This document shows positions 1 to 12,155 of a stretch of 64,000 nt of DNA, one piece after another; the first letter of the stretch is position 1, and each line of letters begins with the position of its first letter. Made by a program: the position numbers and the translations under genes. The notes below the pieces were generated by a model, which made no database searches, was not told the DNA's origin, and saw only the letters and a list, made by a program, of their open reading frames with translations. This DNA comes from Paragordius varius (taxonomy: Eukaryota; Nematomorpha). The stretch is taken from positions 2,728,001 through 2,792,000 of the forward strand of contig OZ176056.1 in assembly GCA_964247055.1 (NCBI GenBank). Direction: 5' to 3'.

Positions 1-545
1 AGTTTCAAAGACGCTTTTATAAGTAGTATTTATTCATTATTATTTCGCTGTTGAACATGGTAAAAGTAATGAGGCTTGATTTTTATAGACTATATGCCCT
101 TATAGCCAACCTCTTAACTCAGAGGAGAGAGTACCTTATTCGCTGTACCAGGCTAGAGAGTGTCTAAAAAAACTTCGAATCTCTCAATCCGTTTGTAGAT
201 TTAAGTCTACGGCCGAGGGAGGTGCCTTTCTGGGCTTTGGAAGCTCCCACTCCATCTTTCGTTTTAAGTACTTATATTATCGTTATTATCATCTGGCTGC
301 TGGTTATAGCGCCCAGATAAACCCGCTTTAAAACCATGTGTGTGAATACAGGCATTGTGGTATTTTGTAAGAAAATGAGACAGCCAATCTCAATTCCGCC
401 ACGCCCCACACACTAGTTTTCCTCCTTGTGGATTGATGTTCATTGACTGTTCTTTACAAACAGTGCCGCTCCCGTTAGCGTTACCCGGGATGCCCCGCGA
501 GGAGGTGGGAGTCGGTCTTTGCATCCCTGATGTTAAATATTATAT
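1..545. repeat. GC-richer repeat-like tract, unidentified
   Basis: This stretch is clearly richer in G+C than the rest of the window and has no long open frame. Read on the minus strand it ends in short A/T-rich tandem-like steps (around 270-300) after a GC-rich part, which recalls the 3' end of a non-LTR retrotransposon, but I recognise no protein motif that proves this. I saw no tRNA box, rRNA signature or hammerhead core. It may continue beyond the left edge. Confidence 0.3.
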
Positions 546-2156
546 ATTTTTATTGATTTTTAGGTAAGGTTATCCTCATTAAATAATTCTTGTGTCCGTT
601 ATTATAAAAGCTATTTCTTCGGTAAATTAAAAAAAATGGATAAAAAAACCGAAATTAGAAACTTTTGATTCAGAAAGACGAAATGGCATGTTCTTTAGAA
701 CCGAAACCGTTTACAGTAACAGGTTTATTTAAAATATAACCGGAAGAGATATAAATGATTTCAAACCGTAACCTATTTCATTTCCCAACATTTTTGTTCA
801 AACCCACCAAATTGTAAATAAAAATTCTTGCGTCCTCCTCAAAAAAATCCAAGATAAAAATGAAAAATTTATAATGATATTATAAAAATCCCAATCAATA
901 AGATCCTTATATCTGCAATTTTCGAAATGCCATTTCCATATCGATGTCTTGATACAGACCTGAAATCCATCAATATGTTTCTAGCTTTTATTAGTTAAAT
1001 TCTCCAAAATTTTCCCCACCTTTTAGATTTTTCTACACCCCCCTTTTGGGTACCACTGGCCTACATTATTTTTTGGTATTCTCTAATCAAGACTGCGAAA
1101 AATAATTATATAGCATTCGATAGCTGAACTTGTTGTTTTTGCAATCTAGGCATAAAATTATCTTGCTTAAATTTTTAACCCTGTTTTTCTTACCAAAAGC
1201 CTCCGTCTTCTTGCATGTTTCATTTTCACCGAAAGAGTGATAATTCCTTATTATAAATGCATATTTTTTTGGGCTCTGATAAATTTGGGAATGATAAAAT
1301 TAACCGTATAGCAATACCAATTTTCTTGCAGATGAATAGGTCTGGAAATCTTAAATGATATTCACACATGTCAATTATATGGGATAGCTAATCTGTGGCA
1401 CAAATTAAATATATTTATTCCATAAACAGCTGCAAAGCTTAGTTAAGTATATGACTCTTTTAGTAATATCAATATACATATATTTTTCTTAGATATTAAA
1501 ATTTCAGGAGAAAATGCAATCTTCTCGTAAAAAAATAAAAATTTCGGATGGACGTGGAATGTGAATGTGGTTAAAATAAAAAATACTTAAAATAATATTA
1601 CTATAGCTCTCTTTACATAAGTCGCAATAACTGGTATTACTTTGTTAAATGGCTCGGCTAAATTTTTTAATTGAAATACCCAAACAATATTTTTTTAAAT
1701 TAATATATGGTTTATAATATATTACCGCATTTTTCGATTTGAACAACCTTTACAACATTCAACCAAAAGCATTAATAATATAAATTTTACCTTACATAAA
1801 AATGTGGACACCATTCGCATTGGTATGATGGCTTAGGATTTTTTTCAATTAGTTTCAGAATGCCAAGTTCTGAGAGGGGCTTTTACTTATTCAACCTTCT
1901 GTACCTTTTCTCTTTTTGAAATAACAACCCAAAAAGTGATCATAAAACTAATAGTATTTGAAAAATTTGGACCAAAAAATTAATATGTATCATTAGTCAG
2001 AAACATAAAAATCAGTATATCAGATATAGACATTAAATAAATTAGGCCAGGCTTCATCTACATCCCAATTCCTATACCTTAATATTATCCACTAAATTTG
2101 TTAAGCTGTAAAATTTATTTTTGAATATTTTATATCCGTGAATATTTTGCATCACT
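546..2156. other. A+T-rich intergenic DNA
   Basis: No coding frame or RNA gene was recognised. A segment near 800-860 resembles one near 33550-33610: in both, a short run ending in AAAAATTCTTG is followed by a C-rich stretch and an A run. This suggests a dispersed repeat. Confidence 0.5.
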
Positions 2157-2470
2157 TTAACACTTAATGATCTTTTGGGGTAGATTTATACCCCGGCCCA
2201 TGTAAAATAAATTATATTATTATATCATCAATATTAGTTTTGGACCAAATATAATATGCGTTTTTAACTCTTTTAGGTGCATGATACAAATAAAATTCTT
2301 AAAAAATATAAAATTGTAGACAAATCCTCATCTCAAACTTTTATGCCGCATTTTTTTTCATTACCGTTTTTTATATCATAAATACAACAGGCAAATAAAT
2401 GTATATTATGGTTAAAAATTATAATTGCTATATGAAAACTTTAAAATTACAATTAACCAGTTAATTTTGG
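2157..2470 (+). repeat. fragment of a TTAA-bounded short element
   Basis: Begins TTAACACTTAATG and quickly reaches a GGGGTA...TACCCC inverted pair, the same terminal layout as the better preserved elements at 29654-30165 and 51259-51730. No matching right end was found, so it is probably a truncated relic. The family assignment rests on the terminus only. Confidence 0.4.
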
Positions 2471-2859
2471 AAATTTATTGATTTTAAAATCAGCTGTTTA
2501 CTTCAATCCTGTTTTGGAGCCATCCTAATTCGGGACTAATTAATTTATAACAAAAACAACTTTTAAAACAGTATTTGTTTCCTACAAGTACTGTCATCCT
2601 GTACAAAAAAATAAAAATGTAATATAAGCCAGAAATTCAATCATAAAAAATACAATAACCTAGGTAACCGAATGAGATAAAAAAAACAGTGAAAAAACAA
2701 AAAAAAACAAGGTTGAATGTAATTAACGCAGGGCAGTACAATCGCATAATTAGCTAGATGGCACAAAAATTTATCTTCTTAAAGATATAGCATGCCTTTA
2801 ATTAGAAAAAAATGTTAGAGTTCAAAATTAATTTTCATACCCAATATTTTTGCGAAAAT

Positions 2860-3331
2860 CATATTGAACCGCTTTAATAAATTTATTTTACTTTTTTTCA
2901 ACGTCAATAAGTTAAACGTCAAGACCATTTTATACAAATATTAACATAAATGGATACCGGATATTAAATGTGATTTATAATTTCATTGTTTAAATATTAA
3001 CATTCTTTTACGGATGTTTTTTTGGGGGGCAAAAGGGGGAGTGTCAAGGTTAGAGGTAGGTATATCTGATAATAATTGCTATTGTTAATATTAAAACAAT
3101 ACAATTTTCGTTATAAAGTCGCGAATGTGTCAATATTTGCTTATTGGATTGTCTAAAATAATTTCTTTAAACAAATAATAGCAATTGAATGGCATTTATT
3201 TTAGAGTTAAATGCTGTAATAAAAAACTTTTGATTGATATTTGCTACTTTGCAAAAAAGGTATATAAAGGCGCTTAAAATACACTTTTATTACTTATATT
3301 TTTTTACATTTACGATATCATCTTGACGGGA
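2860..3331 (+). promoter_or_regulatory. duplicated upstream region of serpin A
   Basis: This segment matches, in inverted orientation, the DNA upstream of serpin B (about 37977-38450). Shared landmarks in the same order are a CAATAAGTT segment, TTAAATGTGATTTAT, TTTACGGATGTTTTTTT followed by a G run, CAAAAG, GTGTCAAGGTT, and the TATA box. The G run is 6 here and far longer in the B copy. The duplication that made the A/B pair therefore carried the promoter with it. Confidence 0.7.
3261..3268 (+). promoter_or_regulatory. TATA box of serpin A
   Basis: TATATAAA lies 63 nt before the chosen ATG at 3332. The serpin B box (50 nt before its ATG) and serpin C box (65 nt) are placed in the same way, which supports both the box and the start codons. 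Confidence 0.65.
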
Positions 3332-6300
3332 ATGCTTAAAATTTTTCTATCTACTGTAATTTATTTGACCATTTACCTTTTTGATTTGAGCTATGGTGCG
3401 AACCCGTCAATAATCCATAAGCCAAAATATGATTTGTTGAGGGACCAGGTAAACTTTATTCATCGATTTCTTCCTACTTTTATTAATAAAATTTAGATAT
3501 ATATATTATATCCATAGAGTGATTATTTTACATCATACTTTGTAGGACGCAATTTAAATTAATTGTATTGAAATATGTATTTTTAAGCGTAAAAGGGGAC
3601 AATTTAATGAATTTACTAATTAAACATAATATGCAGTGTTTAGCTAAATATATTTAAAGATATAAAGGGCTGAGTTATTCATATATATATATATATATAT
3701 ATTTTATGTAATAATTTGACGGATTTTTTTTCGCTTTTTTTCATTTAAATATATAATTACAATATAAAATTTCTAATATAATTTTTTTCCACACTTAAAC
3801 TGTATTAATATTTAAGTAAGGGCTAAATACTTAATTCCCTATATTAAATGGTTTATATTTATAAATGATTTTAAAACTAATACAAGTCGTTTTTTATTTG
3901 GTCAAAATTAATCTTTTCTAAAAAAATTTGACTTATGATACGAATTTAGACATTTATTAATGATAATAAAAATGTTTATGAATGTTAATTAATCAAAATT
4001 TTTAATTTAATAGGCCATTTTAGCGAATGCGATTTCACTCAAAAATGCTATCAAACACACCTCTGCTGATTATGTCTTCTCTCCGGCCGGACTTCAACTG
4101 GGTCTTGGACTAATTCAGTTTTCTTCTACATGTCCCAATCTCATTAAGGGTTTGCTCCCACCCGCTGGCTGTAGCGAACTAAATAAAATCCTAAAAAAAT
4201 TCCCAAAAGGTTCAACTTACACCAAAGTTCAATTGTTGAATAAATTAAGTGTTTGTTTGGACGACTCAGTAACGAATCCTTTAACACCACGCATACAAAA
4301 ATGGTCAGGTGCCACGTTTGGGGCCCAAGTTTCTCTTAATGATAGAAGTCAAACAAATTTCAACGATATGTTAAATGGTTACTACAGAGATAAATCTGAC
4401 AATTATTTGCAAAGCTTTGATATTGATTCAAAATTTGGGAGCGATGAGCATGACCAATCAATTTCTTATAGTGTTGGTGGTAGTCTCATCTTTAAAAGCT
4501 TGTGGTTCCAAAAATTTAAAAAGTATGTAACTCTTCAATATTCTTTTCACAATACTGTAAAACTTAAAATTACAAAGACAACGTGTAAAAAGTAAAAGAT
4601 AATTTTGAAAAGACAGACATACTTTTTACATTGATTTTTTATATAACTTAAATTCAATAGGTAGCACTTTGCGTCCCTATTTTGAAATCCAAAATGATAG
4701 TTTATACATAAAAATTTGGTTTAATAAATTATGGTGGCTTTTTTAAATTATTTGTATTTATTTTATTATGTTTTGTCTGTATACTTTCAATTTTTACTAT
4801 AATTATTTTAAATCCATAGTATATAAATTCTTATAAATTATTTTTATCTCTAGAATTGGGGTGGATACATTTTATGGTCAATCAAAGCCATCTTTAATAC
4901 CAATGATATATGGGGAGGTTCATCATCAATACGGGTATTATGAAGAAATTCAGGCTGAAATAATCATTATTCCATACAGAAAGCAATATAAAATGATATA
5001 CATATTACCAGTTGATGAAAATGTTACTCGACTTGAATTAAGTTTAAAAAAGCATCCAAATATCTTTCATCAAATTAGGAAAAGAAATTATCCAACATAT
5101 CCATTTAATATTCAAGTTCCTTACATAGATATGCAGACCAACCTGGACATGGTAGATGTGTTAGGCAAAGAACTGACCTGCCATATAAAGTACGTATACC
5201 CAACATTTTTGCTTTATAAAATTTAAATAAGGGTTTTTAATGCATAATAAACTCAAAGGATTGGAACTAAAACGATCTCTGCCCGGTAATTTTTGTCTGC
5301 TTCGTATTTAGATAATTTTTATAAAAGGGAAATTTAGACCAAATGGTTTCGGTTCCTTTGGGAAATATGGTTTTAATTTTAGTTATAAAAATAAAACACG
5401 ATCCCGGTTTCAAAAACAGTTTGGAAATGTTTGGATTTTTTGAACCCAAAATGGTAATAAAAGCTTGTGCCGATTTTAATCTTCAGCAGTAAAATTAGAT
5501 AAATGGATTTTAAAACTAACTTTTCCACATCCAATTAAATTTAGGGGTTATGTGTCATAAATACCAATTTTAATTAGTCTGCTGCGTTAAATTTTTGTTT
5601 ATCAATTAAAATGGCTAAAAGTTGCAAAAATTGGTCTAATTTTCAAACGCTAGGTTTCATTAAGCTTTAATACTTTAAAAAAGCCTCTAGAATGCAAAAA
5701 TCTTATTTTTATAAACACAAAAGTTAGTATTTTAAAATTTTGTTTAGAATGTTTTAAGGTTAGAAAGTTGGTATCAACATCGGCTCCTTATTTGTTAAAA
5801 CCTTATGAATACCCCGTAAGGTGCTTCATATGGGAAAATATAAGAATTAAAATTTTGAGCAAAATAGTAAAATATTTTACTTAAAATTTACAAAGCATTA
5901 TAATTGATAGAAAAATAGTTTATAGACATTTTAAAAAAATATTTATTTCTATATCTCATGTGCGGAATGGTTAATCGTAGGTTTTTGCAAAACGAATAGC
6001 TATTGTAAAAATAAGCGTAGATATGGTACCATATTTTTATTACATTTATTAATTTTCGTAAAAATTTTGCATTTTAGAAGCTTTTTTAATTCATTTAAAC
6101 GCAATATATATTTATATAATTTATTATTAAGGATTGATCATTTTTAGTTCATTTGATTCATATATAAGATTTTATATTAAAAATTCTTCACACAGTCGAC
6201 TGCTATGGGTTATTTTGTATTCAATGTGTACCCATTTTTGTTTTTATGGTTTAATGTTTCATATTCGTGGGTTTAAATACATATACCATTCTTACCTTCA

Positions 6301-6667
6301 TTTTTGGAAATAATTTGTATGCTTGGATTTACTTTTGGTGACAAATAAGAATTTAACTGCTCCAATACAAGTCCCACCCGTTTCTCAAATCCATCATAAC
6401 ACAAGATTTACTGTAACACCTCTTGGGACAGGACAAGGTATGGATCTAGTTAAACCACCTTTAAATAATTTACATGGTAAAACCCAAGGCTTTGTCATAA
6501 ACAAGCCCCATTTGTTTTACGTTGTTGAAGATAAGAAGGCTATCCTGCTTAAGGGCCGATTCGCTAATCCGAAACCGTATGAATTTGCCATAAGGGAGGA
6601 AACCACGGTACCCCCAAAAACAGAGGATGAATTCGATTATGGATTTATTTACGATCTTAAAGAATAA
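3332..6667 (+). CDS. serpin A, secreted, four exons, last acceptor lost
   Basis: Serpin-fold protein with a signal peptide, about 436 aa if fully spliced. Exons: 3332-3448 (signal peptide MLKIFLSTVIYLTIYLFDLSYG), 4014-4522, 4854-5189, and a last exon homologous to serpin B from about 6319 to 6667. The middle exons carry the YFKG-like strand region and an EIIIIPYRKQYKMIYILP core; the last carries the serpin signature as FVINKPHLFYVV...GRFANP. Exon 2 is 509 nt in both A and B. The reactive-loop hinge reads TPLGTGQGMDLVKPP instead of the small-residue run of inhibitory serpins, so a non-inhibitory role is likely. After the core comes an acidic tail of about 25 residues. The position where serpin B has AG before the last exon reads GT here, and no AG occurs between 6241 and 6330. 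The gene may be mis-spliced or a young pseudogene. AATAAA signals lie at 6664 and 6714. Confidence 0.8.
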
Positions 6668-6719
6668 ATTATATGATAAAATGTTAATTAATTGACTTTT
6701 TTGGGTAACAGATAATAAA

Positions 6720-6984
6720 ATACATTCATAACAAGATGATAATTTCGATATTCACAAAATTCAATTTGTTCATGTTACTTATATTATTATGAATAAATTT
6801 ATCATTATATGTGTTTTGTATTTTAATTGGGACACTACTTTAACACTTGATATTTGATGATATCGCTTATTTACATTATATAAAATTTATTGGATCTTTT
6901 AAGAATTAAAGTGTAATTGAAAAAAATTCTAACCTCTTAATTTTGCGGCATTTTTAGCTTATATATGGAAATCCGATTTTTTAA
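6720..6984. other. A+T-rich spacer
   Basis: Short spacer between serpin A and the first mariner relic. It contains a TTAACACTTGAT start like the TTAA-bounded short elements, but no partner end was found. Confidence 0.35.
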
Positions 6985-8120
6985 TAATGTCAGATGGTGC
7001 CAGGTCAAGATAAATAGTTCAATAGATTCAAAAGATTTTTCCATTTAAGCGATTTCAATGTGTCTTTTCCTTATTTTTCTACGTGAGACGGGGCATTGTC
7101 ATGTAGCAAAATCCCTTTGCCACTGTGTTTTTTAGATTAATAATTGGTTTATATCAGGAGTGTCCATCGCACAGCCCTCCAAGACTAATTTGGAAATTCT
7201 CAATTATTGATTTTTAAATTAAACAAATTTTTTGAATAAGTCTATTCAATCGCCAACGAACAGGAAAACATGGTATTTTGTTTGCATTTGACAGTCCTAT
7301 GTTTAAAATTTATATTAGTGAATACCCACATATAAATGCGAAGCCATTTGTGTTGGCACCCCTCGGTTAAATTAATCATTTGTTAGCGCTAGTGATGTGC
7401 ATTTACGGTTTCACCAGAAGTTCATGATATACAACATCGCTATGGTATCACCAGGGACGATGACCCTCTTTTTTGAAACGCTTTGGGATTGGTGAGAATG
7501 GACCGGCTTGGTTGTTCCGCTTTGGATTTAAAAAATAAAGTCTTTCATCATCCGTTCCAATTCGGTGCAAAAATGATTTATTTTCGTAATGTTGAAGCAG
7601 GATTTCCCCAGTAAAACTCTGCGAGTAATTTTACGTACTTTCAAATAATGCGGAGCCGATTTACTGAGTTTATTGGTCCAGTGCTCGGATAGGTCCTTTG
7701 AATTGTTTTTTGTGATAAATGTAATTCTTCTGCCAATTGTTAAGTTTGAGTTGGGTCATCATCCAAAATCTCTTGGACTTTAGAGTCTTTGCTGTTGTGC
7801 GGTCTGCTACGGCGCCCACTACATGAAACCTGAGGTGTTTATCGATAGAGTGTGTTTACCATATGTTTCTCTCAGCAAACGACTTTCAAGAGCCTTTTTT
7901 TCATAGCAAAGCTTGTTGGAAATGTTTTTTTGCATAAAATTCGACATGATCCATCACTGAACGGTATAATACGCTAGTAATTGGCATCCTCAATTTGTCT
8001 GTGTTTGTCGTTTAATGTCACATTAATAAAATGAGGTCTGTATCAAATTAATCATTTGCGTATACTCTTGACTGACATCTTTCCCCAAATAAACCGTTAA
8101 TAATTATGATCACACCTATC
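6985..8120 (-). mobile_element. mariner relic 1 (transposase on minus strand)
   Basis: Minus-strand translation gives a broken mariner transposase of the Mos1/SETMAR kind. An MSNF start near 7947 is followed by the ETYG..ALS region, a YENKSFLHRIGT catalytic-core segment near 7580, and GILLHDNAPSHVE, the second catalytic Asp motif, near 7075-7115. Several stops and frame changes interrupt it, so it is not functional. A small hAT-like element interrupts it at 7155-7365. The ends were placed approximately; inverted termini were not clearly read. Confidence 0.75.
7155..7365. mobile_element. small hAT-like MITE inside mariner relic 1
   Basis: The left end CAGGAGTGTCCATCGCACAG and the reverse complement of the right end, CGAGGGGTGCCAACACAAATG, share the AGG(A/G)GTG(T/C)CCA core, as expected for hAT termini. 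Flanking 8-mers gtttatat and gttaaatt agree at 5 of 8 positions, an imperfect target duplication. It has no coding capacity. Removing it brings the two parts of the mariner relic together. Confidence 0.5.
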
Positions 8121-8289
8121 CAAAATGAGATTATAATTTTATTTTTACATTTTGATGTATAAATAATAAGCTGTTTAGTTTGTCTTTCATAATGGCATTT
8201 AACCCGCATATTCCTTTACATATGAAAAGCTCATATTCAATTATATCTAAGTGGTTTTCCAAAACTAAAGGGTACCCCTTTGACACACT

Positions 8290-8359
<70 letters not shown>

Positions 8360-10879
8360 AAATTTGGAAATATTGATAAAACTTATTTTAAAACTAATAA
8401 TGTTAATTGAAAACACAAAAGAAATTTATAGATTAAAGCTGAAACCTTTGAATTAAATAGGTAGCCTATCACATCCTTTTGTTGAATTTTTTTAATAAAT
8501 AAAATTTTATATAATTACATAAATTAATAAAAATGCATATATATGATATAATTTTATAACAGTGATATCATTTTATGTATAAACAAACATTTAATCTAAA
8601 TTTATAAGTATTTATAATTTAATTTTCTTATTGCAGCGCAATGGTAATTTTCCAAAAAAAACATATATGCGTCTTTTGTCATTAATTAAAATAGAATTAC
8701 AATAAAATTAATTAATTTATATATTATATTATTTTCCAAATTTAATTAAGTTAATAACGACGAATTTAGGATTAATTTGCATGCATAAGCTACCGTATAA
8801 GTCTTTAGATAAAATACTATTTATATAGCTATTAAACCAATTTTCCTTCCACTTTAACCATTATGCGAATATCTCAATATGTAAATATATAAGATTTGGA
8901 TGATAATTCCTTTTGTGATAATGTTTTTAAGATGATTAATTTTTTAATTAGTATCACATTAACATAATCATAGTGTAAAGAAAATAAATACTAATTTTTT
9001 TAATTAAATATTTATTTATTTTCACCTATAATTCTGATTATATAATTAGCATTTTCAATAAACCAAAAAGGTGTAAGTAAAATCTAATAGAAAGATTATA
9101 TAAAATAAATCTTATAATTTACCAAATTGAGGCAGGACTATAGTGATAATTAAAGTTTACAATAAGACAATAAAGTTTTCCAAAAACCTTAACACAATTT
9201 GGTTAATAGTTAGTTTGCCAGAGACTATATATTTCTATATGGAATTTGATAAGACAAATTAAGGGGTAATTTTATTTGTTATATGCGTTTTGTGTGTGGG
9301 CTTCCCACGATACGTCCCAAAATATGGTGGAGACAGCACATCTGAATGTAAGTGTTGACACCTCCACGCTATATTCTGACATAATCTCACATGGATCTAA
9401 AAAAGCATTTTTTATTTGGTATATTTTCTTATGTTTGAGTGCCCTAATTCTAAATAACAGTTTTTGAACTGAGAACTGCAAACTAGCATAGGATTTTAAA
9501 AACTAACTGGAGTTACGACTACCTATTAATTTAAAAGATGATTCCAGATCCAAACTAATACAGCAAAATTTAACGATTCTTAAGGTCGCAATTCATGTGT
9601 AACCTTACATACTTTATAACAGTGGGGTCACCAAAGGATTGGGAATGGCCGAATAAAATATGTGTCTTGTCTCAAGGGTCATGCCCCATATAATACCCAA
9701 AAAATAGCTGTTTAACATATGTGCAGAAATTAATTAAAAATTAAATTACGAAATATGGTTAATAACAGGGTTTGGCAACCTGGAGATAAGGGTACTTTAA
9801 CCACATAAAAAAAGTCATTACGTTAAATTTCATTTAATATTAACTTTTTACACATATTTTATATCTGATCTTTGCCAACTTATGAATGAAGACGCATAAA
9901 AGTAATGATATCTTGACAGTTTCGCAAATATAAAATATATCAATCAACTAGAAAAAGATGTAATTTATTAAAATGCTAAAAATAGTTATTTGCTATCATT
10001 TTTTAGATCTAGTAAAGGTAGCTTTCTGGGCCTAAAAAGGGGTCATACGTGATATAAGAGGAATAAATGCAAAAAATAAGATGCGCCCAGATTTTAGAAA
10101 TTAAAGCTTCAAATCTTTATCGCATATTTTATATTAGGTGCTTAAAACTAAAAATCCAATGAAGCCTGGATAAATATTATTTTAATAAAATGCGTTTTAG
10201 GATACTTTTAAAAGCTTTGGTATTTACAAATTTTAATTGATTTATACTAAATTTTTTATATATTATCAAGCTTTAGTAAACATACATTTTATGAATTTGA
10301 AATCTAGTTATCTGTCCTACCATATCGCGGGCTATTACGAAATAGGATGGCGTAAAATGCAAAAGCTTTTTAAATGATGTAATGATAGAATATGACGACA
10401 TTTTAATCTAGTTGATTTTCATATCAAAAGTCAAGCAATTAGAGTTTATCACTACTAGAACATATCGACTAAGTGAAATAAACAAGATTTTCATAATGAC
10501 CGAAGCTTTTGCGATAGTTTAAATAGTAAACAACCGCAAAGCGCTCATTTTTAAAATTTCAAGCTTTGGTTTCTATCTTTTAGATTTTGATGATCTTCCA
10601 TATAAATTCAAACTCAATTTAATAAATTATGAACAATATACTGCTTGTCGCATAATTTTTGGTATTGATTTCTCCTATATGGTGATTGACCCTAAATTTA
10701 AATTAAAGCCTATCATTCATTTATTTAAAAATGTTCCCAAAAATAAAAATGATTCCAAAACACAAATGATATAATGGTAAAAATTATACATTTTTAAAAA
10801 TAGAAGATGGTAGAGAGAGGCAAAAATATCAATAATTTATAATAAATTCCTGTTATGACTAGTTTGACTGGTCACATTA
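8121..10879. other. A+T-rich intergenic DNA
   Basis: No gene recognised. It contains a (TA)n microsatellite at about 8293-8355. At 9272-9481 a GC-richer patch is open on both strands (about 63-69 codons); neither product was recognised and the double opening makes coding doubtful. The rest shows only A/T-rich sequence and short degenerate repeats. Confidence 0.45.
8293..8355. repeat. (TA)n microsatellite
   Basis: About 31 uninterrupted TA units. Shorter (TA)n runs occur at about 3680-3701, 12136-12155, 13398-13412, 26627-26650 and 62049-62080. Confidence 0.9.
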
Positions 10880-11171
10880 TATATTATCCTGTATAGTCGG
10901 TCTTTTCCGGGTTTATGATAAAAAAAATACTCAAATTTGAAAGGAAATCGATTATTTATTTCATTAACGACATTTTCAATCGGCTTCTACACATTTAACC
11001 CACTCTCAGGTAATTAAATTCCGTCCCCAAAAAATGATAGATTTTTTCGGCAAATTGTCATCCTATTTTCCAACGTCTTCTGAAATATTAAAGTAGCTTT
11101 GCGAGGGTGTGCCCATTGATGGAAAATCGTATTAGTCAGATGACTGGTCAGGAGAGTTCAGTGGATGCGAA

Positions 11172-11533
11172 CAGGGGCGTACAGAGGGGGGGGCATGGGG
11201 GTGCACATGCCCCGGGCGCCGTTATTTAGGGGCGCCTAAATGATCTTTTATTAAATTTTAATTATGCAAAAATAATAAGAACTTTCAAATGAAATTTTTC
11301 AGAAATATAGGTAATAACTTCTATAATATATACTCTATTATTCACCTAATTATAGTATCATATAAATATATATATTTAATATATATACAATATGACTGTG
11401 CTGTCTTATCTATGGTGTTTAGGTTACAACGTTTGTATTTTTTTTACTAAATTGTTTTATTGGCTTTTAAAAAAGGGGGGAGGGGCGCCTTAGTTTTATG
11501 CCCCGGGCGCCGCAAATGCTCGGTACGCCACTG
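11172..11533. mobile_element. hAT-type MITE, 362 bp, with perfect 8-bp target duplication
   Basis: The element begins CAGGGGCGTACAGA and ends, read inward, CAGTGGCGTACCGA, inverted termini matching at 12 of 14 positions. It is flanked on both sides by the identical 8-mer gatgcgaa (11164-11171 and 11534-11541), the hAT hallmark. Subterminal regions are GC rich with GGGGCGCC blocks, while the interior is A+T rich and has no coding capacity. It sits inside mariner relic 2. Confidence 0.85.
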
Positions 11534-12155
11534 GATGCGAAGGACTTACTCATCGAAGAAATTTTAAAGTGCCTTTCCCGGGTTTTTCTTGTGAGAGTTA
11601 TTGTCATCAATTTAAATCATGTCTCCTGGCCAATTTCAGTCGTTTTTCGATTAACACATGCTTTAAATAGATCATTTATTGGCAATAGCGTTGCGTATTA
11701 ACGGTTTCACGGGTTTCAAAAGTTTATAATACAAAATATCGCTCTTAACACAGACACAGATCTGGGTGCTGAAGCGACTTTAGGTTGGTATTGTTGGACC
11801 GGCTTGGTAAAGTAAATTCACGATTTTTTTCCCTCTGATTTTCAAAATAATACAATCTCTCATCGCCCTTTACAATTAGATTTAAAATGAGTCTCATTGA
11901 ACCAGGATTTTATAAGTGACATTGCGATTTTGATTTGGAATTGGTCTTTCTCATTGCTCACAGATGTCTATTGATTTTTATATATATAATCTCATGAATG
12001 CCGCTGAGTTTGAGTTGCATAATCCAAAATTTTGCACTTTATCGTTTTCGCAATTAGATCCAAAGTGCTTACTTTACAAAGAAACAACTTATAATTTTTC
12101 GACATGCTTTGTTTTAATTGTTCGAGCATGTTGACTATATATATATATATATATA

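Noticed and set aside
6194-6318. Upstream AG as an alternative acceptor for serpin A exon 4
   Set aside because: Splicing at 6196 keeps the frame but meets a TAA at 6311-6313 before the conserved exon.
8180-8410. Open frame of 76 codons across the (TA)n run
   Set aside because: The translation is mostly alternating Tyr/Ile from the microsatellite, and no homolog or splice context was seen.
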